Shown here one piece after another: positions 40,893 to 46,110 of a stretch of DNA of 46,110 nt. The notes below the pieces were generated by a model. It saw only the letters and a program-made list of their open reading frames with translations. It made no database searches and had not been told where the DNA came from. The stretch comes from CAZMVY01 sp964653435 (GTDB taxonomy: Bacteria; Planctomycetota; Phycisphaerae; UBA1845; PWPN01), in NCBI GenBank assembly GCA_964653435.1, contig CAZZFA010000039.1:1-46110 (forward strand), read 5' to 3'. Each line of letters opens with the position of its first letter. Position 1 is the stretch's first letter. Position numbers and translations under genes: made by a program.

Positions 40893-42119
40893 ATGCTCTT
40901 CCCGATTCGAACCGACAGTCCGGTCCGATGCACGCCCTGGGTGAACTACGGGCTGATCGGTGCGAACGTGCTGATCTTCCTCGCGTCGTACTCGCTGCAC
41001 GACCAGAGCCGGGCAGCCGCCGCCTACTCCGATCCGCTCGCGGCGTGGACGCGCTTCTACCTGCTCGATGGCGCGGAACCGCGGCTCTATCAGTTCGTTA
41101 CCTACCAGTTCCTGCACGGCGGGGCCGTCCACCTCATCGGGAACATGATCTTCCTCTGGGTCTTCGGCAACAGCGTCAACGCGAAAATGGGCCACCTGCC
41201 GTACCTGCTCTTCTACCTCGGGGGCGGTGTCTTTGCCGGCGCCGGGTACTGCCTCTTCACGAACAATCCCGTCCTGGGGGCCTCCGGCGCGATCGCGGCA
41301 GTGACGACCGCGTACCTCGCGCTCTTCCCTCGGAGCAATATCGAGTTCATCTACTGGTTGGTTCTGGTCGGCGTGGTCGAGCTGCCCAGCGTGCTGATCA
41401 TCCTCGCGAAGATGATCCTGTGGGACAACATCATCGCGCCCAGGCTCGGCGACTCGGGAGAATCCGCTCAGGTGGCGTACGGCGCCCACCTGGCCGGTTA
41501 CCTCTATGGATTCCTCGCGGCCGTCGTCCTGCTGTGGGCGCGGGCGGTGCCGCGCGACCAGTTCGACATCATCGCGCTCTGGCATCGCTGGTATCACCGC
41601 CAGAGCGTCAGCAGCGCGCTACGAGACCCGACCGCCCGGGCAATCGCTCACTACGGACGTGTGGCGCGGCCCGTTTCCGCCTCGAGTACCGCGGTGCAGG
41701 GAATCCCGACGGACCACGTGGCCGACCTGCGAAGCCGCATCGCCCAGGCGCTGGCCGGACGTGACCGCGTAACCGCCGCCGAGCTGTACCAGGAGCTGCT
41801 CCAGGCAGACCCCTCGCAGACGCTGGCGAGGGACCAGCAGCTCGAGGTCGCCTATCAGCTCTACGCGATGGGGCGCATGCCCCAGGCCGCAGCCGCCTAT
41901 GAAGGATACGTGCAGACGTACCCCGGCGCATCGGACGCCGACCAGGTGCGCCTGCTGCTGGGCATCATCTTCGCACGGGATCTTCAACAGTTCGAACGCG
42001 CCAGGCGGTACCTGCGCGAGGCTCGCGACCGGCTCACCGACGCCCGGCGGCGTCAGCAGTGCGAGGAATGGCTCGCCGTAACGGACGAAGCGCTCGGGAA
42101 TCGGCCCGGCGAGCCGTAA
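40893..42119 (+). CDS. Rhomboid intramembrane serine protease with C-terminal TPR-like region
   Basis: 408 residues. Membrane helices begin with WVNYGLIGANVLIFLA. The loop and oxyanion motif HGGAVHLIGNMIFLWVFG, catalytic serine S131 in GASGAIAAV and histidine H199 in GAHLAGYLYG form the rhomboid dyad. The protease should cut membrane-protein substrates inside the bilayer. After residue 260 a soluble helical region (VTAAELYQELLQADPSQTLA, AYQLYAMGRMPQAAAAYEGY) looks like TPRs and may hold substrates. The ATG at 40893 gives the standard MLFPIRTDSP start; a GTG at 40833 in frame is less likely. No substrate is encoded nearby in a recognisable way. Confidence 0.9.
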   Translation: MLFPIRTDSPVRCTPWVNYGLIGANVLIFLASYSLHDQSRAAAAYSDPLAAWTRFYLLDGAEPRLYQFVTYQFLHGGAVHLIGNMIFLWVFGNSVNAKMGHLPYLLFYLGGGVFAGAGYCLFTNNPVLGASGAIAAVTTAYLALFPRSNIEFIYWLVLVGVVELPSVLIILAKMILWDNIIAPRLGDSGESAQVAYGAHLAGYLYGFLAAVVLLWARAVPRDQFDIIALWHRWYHRQSVSSALRDPTARAIAHYGRVARPVSASSTAVQGIPTDHVADLRSRIAQALAGRDRVTAAELYQELLQADPSQTLARDQQLEVAYQLYAMGRMPQAAAAYEGYVQTYPGASDADQVRLLLGIIFARDLQQFERARRYLREARDRLTDARRRQQCEEWLAVTDEALGNRPGEP

Positions 42120-42158
42120 CGGCCGCCCCGACGATCCGGGCACGGCCACGCGCGCCCC

Positions 42159-42551
42159 TCACGATTCCTCGCCATCCGACGCATCCGCCGCCCCGCCCGG
42201 CTCATCGGCCTCTTCGGGGAGCTTATGCAGGCTCCAGAGATCCTCGACGGGCGTCGGGGGCGATGGCGGCCGCATCAGGCGGGCGCGGTATGCGCGGCTC
42301 CACGCGAGAAACGCATACCCGAGAATCACGAAGAGGAACATCAGCCCCGTCGCGGCAATCACGACCCGCAGCGGGGTGCGGATACGCGACCGGAGCTCCG
42401 CCTTCCGAGCCTCGGTCAGTTGCGTCGTCGGGGGCGGCAGCCGCTTACGTTCCCACGAAACGTACGCGAACGCCGCCAGCACCACGAGCATCATGCCCGC
42501 GAACAACAGAAGGATCGCGGCGCGCCGACGGTCCCCATCACTAGCGCCCAT
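42159..42551 (-). CDS. Small two-TM membrane protein downstream of dnaJ
   Basis: 130 residues. Two membrane helices (about 11-30 and 63-86) flank a basic cytoplasmic or periplasmic loop (RKRLPPPTTQLTEARKAELRS, shown in part). The C-terminal tail is acidic and Pro-rich (EEADEPGG). The first ATG has GAGAGGGG upstream. It follows dnaJ by 13 nt on the same strand and should be co-transcribed. No family recognised. Confidence 0.7.
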   Translation of the reverse strand: MGASDGDRRRAAILLLFAGMMLVVLAAFAYVSWERKRLPPPTTQLTEARKAELRSRIRTPLRVVIAATGLMFLFVILGYAFLAWSRAYRARLMRPPSPPTPVEDLWSLHKLPEEADEPGGAADASDGEES

Positions 42552-42564
42552 CGCGCATCCCCTC

Positions 42565-43575
42565 TCACCAGAGCCCCGCGCGGGGGTTCTCCTCGCCGCC
42601 GCCGGCCCGCTGAAACCGCTCGATCAGGTCGCGCTGCTCCGGTGTGAGCTTCCGGGGCGGCACGATGCGAACGACGGCGTACAGGTCGCCGCGCACGCCC
42701 GTCTTGGGATCCACCACGCCCTTGCCGCGAAGCCTCAGTTTCGTCCCGCTGGCCGTGCCGGGCGGCACCGTGATCCGCGTCGGACCGTCCATGGTGGGGA
42801 TCTCGATCTTGGCCCCGAGCGTCGCCTCGGCAATCGTCAGCGGGACGTCCAGATAGAGGTCGTTGTCCTGGCGGGCGAAATACGGATGCGGCTGGACGTG
42901 GCAGACGATGTAGAGATCGCCCGCCGCCGAGCCGTCCGGCGCAGGCCGCCCCTTGCCCCGGAGCCGTATCCGCTGCCCCTCGCGGATGCCCGGGGGGATG
43001 CGCACCTTGAGCTTCTCCGCCGAGCCCATGGCGCCGTTGCGGTTGATATCGAGTTCGAGCGTCGCGCCATGTACGGCCTGATCGAACGTGAGTTGCAGAT
43101 GATGTTCGAGGTCCTGAACCTCGTTCTCCGGATCGATCCGGGTGGCCCGCGCCCGTTGCCCCGGTCGCCGACGACCGAAGATCTGGTCAAAGATCCCGCC
43201 CCCCCCGACGTCGCGCTCGCCGCCGGTGCGAAACGCACCGAAGAGGTCTTCGATATCCTCAATCGGAATATCGCCGCCGCTCGACCAGGTATACACGTGC
43301 GCGCCGCCCGGCCCCGGCCGCCACGACCCGCCCGCACCGGCGGGGCCTGCCCCCGCGCCGACAAAGCCGAACTGGTCGTACTGCGCACGCTTGGTCTTGT
43401 CGCTGAGCACCTCGTAGGCCTGCTGGACCTCCTTGAACTTCTCCGTGGCCTTCGGATCGCCGGGGTTGCGATCCGGGTGGTACTGTTTGGCCAGCTTGCG
43501 ATAGGCGCGCTTGATGTCCTGCTCGCTCGCGTTGCGGCTTACGCCCAGAACCTCGTAGTAATCTCGTTGTGCCAT
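42565..43575 (-). CDS. DnaJ-family co-chaperone, type B (CbpA-like)
   Basis: 336 residues. The J domain at the N-terminus has RDYYEVLGVSRNASEQDIKRAY-type helices and the essential HPD motif (QYHPDRN). A Gly/Pro-rich linker (about 70-110) follows. The zinc-finger domain of true DnaJ is absent. The two C-terminal substrate-binding folds are clear (GIREGQRIRLRGKG, DLYIVCHVQPHPYFAR, and LRLRGKGVVDPKTGVRGDLY). It should activate DnaK's ATPase. The ATG at 43575 is standard; the frame's upstream TTG adds four residues. TAGAAT lies so close that the message may have almost no leader. Confidence 0.93.
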   Translation of the reverse strand: MAQRDYYEVLGVSRNASEQDIKRAYRKLAKQYHPDRNPGDPKATEKFKEVQQAYEVLSDKTKRAQYDQFGFVGAGAGPAGAGGSWRPGPGGAHVYTWSSGGDIPIEDIEDLFGAFRTGGERDVGGGGIFDQIFGRRRPGQRARATRIDPENEVQDLEHHLQLTFDQAVHGATLELDINRNGAMGSAEKLKVRIPPGIREGQRIRLRGKGRPAPDGSAAGDLYIVCHVQPHPYFARQDNDLYLDVPLTIAEATLGAKIEIPTMDGPTRITVPPGTASGTKLRLRGKGVVDPKTGVRGDLYAVVRIVPPRKLTPEQRDLIERFQRAGGGEENPRAGLW

Positions 43576-43586
43576 TTCGAATGACA

Positions 43587-43615
43587 ATTCTAGTCAGCCC
43601 CGTCGGCATTGGAAA
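43587..43615 (-). promoter_or_regulatory. Promoter for dnaJ, short or absent leader
   Basis: On the minus strand TTTCCA (43610-43615), 17-nt spacer, TAGAAT (43587-43592). The start codon lies 11 nt after the -10 box, and there is no Shine-Dalgarno site between. Confidence 0.4.
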
Positions 43616-43725
43616 GCGAGCGACGCCGCATGGCACGGAAACCGGTCCAGCCCCTGCGAATGCGATGCGTGACCAACCGCCGGCGTGCCGACGGCCCAGG
43701 CAGGCCCCGGCGGCAGGGAATCCGG

Positions 43726-43754
43726 TTGCTGTGCCGCCGGGGGCCTTCTACAAT
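43726..43754 (+). promoter_or_regulatory. Promoter for the NAD(P)H-hydrate epimerase gene
   Basis: TTGCTG (43726-43731), 17-nt spacer, TACAAT (43749-43754). It is the best sigma-70-like site in the window. The start codon lies 81 nt further. Confidence 0.5.
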
Positions 43755-43835
43755 GAAACACGTCGTCGGCAGCCGGCCGACGCCCCCGCAGCGATGTAGA
43801 AGGGCTCTGCGAGCCTGATCCGCAGCCGTAGCCCG

Positions 43836-44585
43836 ATGCGTAATCACATGCCGCCCGACAAGGCCCTCACACGCGACCAGATCCGCCGGATCGATCGCCT
43901 CGCGATCGAGGAGTACGGCGTGCCGGGGATCGTGCTGATGGAGAACGCCGGCCGCAATGCCGCGCGTGTAATCCGCCGGGAGGTCCTGCCGACACCGGCG
44001 GGCGGGTCCGTCGCCGTCGTCTGCGGAAGCGGGAACAACGGCGGCGACGGGTTCGTCGTCGCCCGGCATCTGGCCAACTGCTCCATCGACGTGGCGATCT
44101 ACCTGGCGAGCGATCCGGCCCGGCTCTCCGGCGACGCGGCGGTCAACTACGGAATCGTCCATCGCATGGGGCTGCCCATTATGGATGTCCGCGAGCCGGA
44201 TTCGCTCGCGGCCGCAATGCCGAAGTGGCGTGCCTGCGATGTGATCGTCGACGCCTTGCTCGGCACCGGGTTCGTCGGAGGGGTCCGCGCTCCGCTCGAC
44301 GCGATCATCGATGCGATCAACAGCGTTCGCGCCTCCGCGGTCTCACAGGCAACCGGCGCGGGCCTGTCGGCGCGTCGGCCGATCGTGGTGGCGATCGACG
44401 TGCCGAGCGGCCTCGACGCCGACACGGGACGCCCGTGCAACGCAACCATCGAGGCCGATCTGACGATCACCATGGCGGCCAGAAAGGTCGGCTTCGACGC
44501 ACCGGGTGCGAGCCGGTACACGGGGCGCGTGGTGCTGGTGGATATCGGCGCTCCGCGGGCCCTGCTCGAACCGCCCCCCGGATGA
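43836..44585 (+). CDS. nnrE: NAD(P)H-hydrate epimerase (YjeF N-terminal domain)
   Basis: 249 residues, a single-domain epimerase that converts R- to S-NAD(P)HX for repair of hydrated nicotinamide cofactors. It has GIVLMENAGRNAARVI, the phosphate-binding VVCGSGNNGGDGFVVARHL, and the catalytic-loop DVPSGLDADTG. The dehydratase domain (NnrD) fused in E. coli is absent and not found in this window. An ATG at 43848 is an alternative start. It converges with the NodB-like gene, with 55 nt between stops. Confidence 0.9.
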   Translation: MRNHMPPDKALTRDQIRRIDRLAIEEYGVPGIVLMENAGRNAARVIRREVLPTPAGGSVAVVCGSGNNGGDGFVVARHLANCSIDVAIYLASDPARLSGDAAVNYGIVHRMGLPIMDVREPDSLAAAMPKWRACDVIVDALLGTGFVGGVRAPLDAIIDAINSVRASAVSQATGAGLSARRPIVVAIDVPSGLDADTGRPCNATIEADLTITMAARKVGFDAPGASRYTGRVVLVDIGAPRALLEPPPG

Positions 44586-44640
44586 GCCGCAACCGTCGGC
44601 CCCCGGGCAAGAGCGGGATGAACCCGGGCGACCGCTGTCG

Positions 44641-45510
44641 TCACTCCTTGTAGAGATCCACCAGTTGGCTCGTCGTGACGACGGCGGAGTTCGTCGCGAG
44701 CACCTTGTCGAGGAAGTCGACGAACGGCTGCCAATACGTGTACTGCGTCCTGTCGCCGGTGATCATGCCGTGGAGCAGGACGACCAGCGGCCGCTTCGCC
44801 TGCAGTGCTTCGGTCAGACCCGCGTCCAGAGCCTGCGCCCACTGCTCCGCAGTCATCTTCTCGGCCTGCACACACGCCATGTCGCACAGGTAGATCCGCT
44901 TGCCATTGAATTCGACGGTGCTGATCGGCACGGCGTAGAAATCATAACCCGCCCCGTGCACGGGGTACGGCGCGACATCCTGCTCGTGCCCGGCGATCAT
45001 CGGCTCGATGCCGGCCTTGAAGCCGCTGTTCCACGCGAAGCCCAGTTCGGCGAGGATCCTGTATGTGTCCTCGTTCTGGCTGAAGAACTGCGGGCGGAAG
45101 CCGACGATGGGAACGTACGTCCCGCACGGCGCGCATCCCTGGACCGCCTTCTTCGCGTTGGTCAGCAGCGTCTTCTGGTCCTCGTAGGTCATCGTGGCGA
45201 GCTGCTCGCCGGTCTTGTATCCGTGCAGGGCGATCTCGAAGCCGCTCCTGGCCAGCGCGGAGACCGCCAGGGCGTTGGCGTTGGCAAACTCCCCGGACAC
45301 GAATACGGTGGTATGCATGTCCCGCGCCTGCAATTCCGCGATCATGTCGTTCAGGCCCTGGGCGTTCTGGCCTTCCGCGTCGACCTGAATGTTCACATAC
45401 ACGCCCGAGGGCGAGACGCCCGGGGACGGGGGCGCAGGAATCGGCCCAGGGCAGCCCCAGAGGAATACGCCCGTAATCGCAAACACCGTCGCCAGAAGAC
45501 CGCTGCGCAT
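44641..45510 (-). CDS. NodB-like polysaccharide deacetylase-fold lipoprotein
   Basis: 289 residues. A lipoprotein signal (ATVFAITGVFLWGC) with the Cys near residue 20 is followed by a Pro-rich spacer. The fold of family-4 carbohydrate esterases is suggested by VYVNIQVDAEGQ, THTTVFVSGEFA-type strand HTTVFVSGEFA, FEIALHGYKTGEQLATM, and VVLLHGMI. The motif that binds zinc (usually DD and HxxxH) is only partly visible (VDAEG, LHGYKTG), so deacetylase activity is not proven. GGGAGG gives a strong start at 45510. It may act on cell-surface glycans. Confidence 0.78.
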   Translation of the reverse strand: MRSGLLATVFAITGVFLWGCPGPIPAPPSPGVSPSGVYVNIQVDAEGQNAQGLNDMIAELQARDMHTTVFVSGEFANANALAVSALARSGFEIALHGYKTGEQLATMTYEDQKTLLTNAKKAVQGCAPCGTYVPIVGFRPQFFSQNEDTYRILAELGFAWNSGFKAGIEPMIAGHEQDVAPYPVHGAGYDFYAVPISTVEFNGKRIYLCDMACVQAEKMTAEQWAQALDAGLTEALQAKRPLVVLLHGMITGDRTQYTYWQPFVDFLDKVLATNSAVVTTSQLVDLYKE

Positions 45511-46110
45511 CGTGACCTCCCTTCGCAGGATGCGTGCTGAACCACCGCCACCTTCCCCGATTGCCGACCGCAGGACTCGGGGAAGTCTCGTCGCGGCGGG
45601 CAGACGTGTCAAGTTCGAGCCGCTTCCAGACGCGGCTGTGCGTTCTGAGCGGCAAGAGCGAACCGGGTGCGTGACGGATTCCCCAAGTCCGTTCGTGCCC
45701 GGAAGCCAGCTCCGGTTCGACTTCGCGGAAAGCCGCACGCACCCGGGGGAAACCCTGCGAGACCGGGTGCATGGCCGTACTTGCGGTGCGTGTATGGCGA
45801 AGGCGTGGGAAGCCTGGCTCAAGCCGGCCCGGCAGATCGCGAAGGCAAGAGCGGGATGAGCGCCCGGTCCCAGCGATTGAATGCGTAGAGTCTTGCGTTG
45901 CAGCTTTTGCGCGCCTTGCGCGCATGTTATCGCGATGCGGCGGTGGCGCGACCCGTCATTCTGAGGAGCGCAGCGACGAAGAATCTGGCTGAGTGGCGCA
46001 GAGAAGCCAGATGCTTCGCTTCGCTCAGCATGACGGGGGCCGGCGCCCCCGTGTTCGGTTGCGGCCGAAGGCCGCCTTGGGTTTCCCCACATTCTGGCGT
46101 GGTCCGCCGG
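45511..46110. other. 600-bp gene-free end of the window
   Basis: Upstream of the NodB-like gene, no frame is protein-like. It contains dispersed-repeat copy D (separate entry). A short segment at 45846-45860 (GCAAGAGCGGGATGA) is shared with 44607-44621 beyond the epimerase gene. Confidence 0.5.
45886..46090 (-). repeat. Dispersed ~205-bp gene-end repeat, copy D (inverted)
   Basis: Orientation as in copy C. Left end TAGAGTCTTGCGTTGCAGC, then TTGCGCGCCTTGCGCGC, CATTCTGAGGAGCGCAGCGACG, GATGCTTCGCTTCGCTCAG, CATGACGGGGGCCGG and GTTCGGTTGCGGCCGAAGGC. It is not cut by a gene and may be a complete copy. Confidence 0.85.

Noticed and set aside
44586..44640. Terminator between the epimerase and NodB-like genes
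   Set aside because: Only a 6-bp CCCGGG self-complementary stem with no T-run; too weak to call.
45667..45888. 73-codon plus-strand frame ending on the TAG at the edge of repeat copy D
   Set aside because: No homology or signals; it only happens to end on the repeat's TAG. Not counted as a gene, although the coincidence is relevant to the repeat finding.

Overview
The window is a GC-rich (roughly two-thirds G+C by eye) bacterial chromosome segment with about 32 protein genes. I see no rRNA, tRNA, phage, IS transposase or CRISPR array. The gene set points to Planctomycetota, perhaps Phycisphaerae-like (inference). It includes a MoxR/DUF58/BatA/giant vWA cluster, a very long SecA with lineage-type inserts, DUF1844 next to rhomboid, secreted Cys-anchored NHL, PAP2 and TPR proteins, and GTCCC/GGGAC palindromic intergenic repeats.

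Layout. Positions 1-1045 are non-coding and repeat-rich: palindromes, a 14-bp minisatellite and a 47-bp direct repeat. Next come a zinc alcohol dehydrogenase (-), a PEBP-family lipoprotein and a secreted GH84-like glycosidase. From 5719 to 16510 runs a co-directional cluster: coiled-coil membrane protein, NHL lipoprotein, giant vWA protein, MoxR ATPase, DUF58 protein and BatA-like protein. A small GxxExxY gene bounded by 30-bp inverted repeats sits inside this cluster, and a G-rich heptanucleotide array separates moxR from the DUF58 gene. Then follow comF (-), an FAH-family hydrolase, a Gfo/Idh/MocA oxidoreductase, a small membrane ORF and secA (1507 codons). clpS, a B12-type radical SAM gene and alaS are on the minus strand.

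From 30310 come a UvrC-like protein with a degenerate GIY-YIG motif, an overlapping glycosyltransferase, a convergent CCA-adding-type enzyme, a HEAT-repeat protein, a PAP2/TPR lipoprotein pair (-), a GT2 transferase overlapping an unrecognised conserved gene, DUF1844 plus rhomboid-TPR, a DnaJ type-B/2-TM pair (-), an NAD(P)H-hydrate epimerase and a NodB-like lipoprotein (-).

How it fits together. The MoxR cluster looks like one envelope-associated chaperone/adhesion module. SecA, ClpS, AlaRS, DnaJ and the CCA enzyme are housekeeping. The most notable signals are a five-fold tandem repeat plus a Cys-rich insert in SecA, a ~205-bp dispersed repeat that ends exactly on the stop codons of two genes, the GxxExxY insertion with terminal inverted repeats, and the G-rich heptad array inside the vWA cluster.
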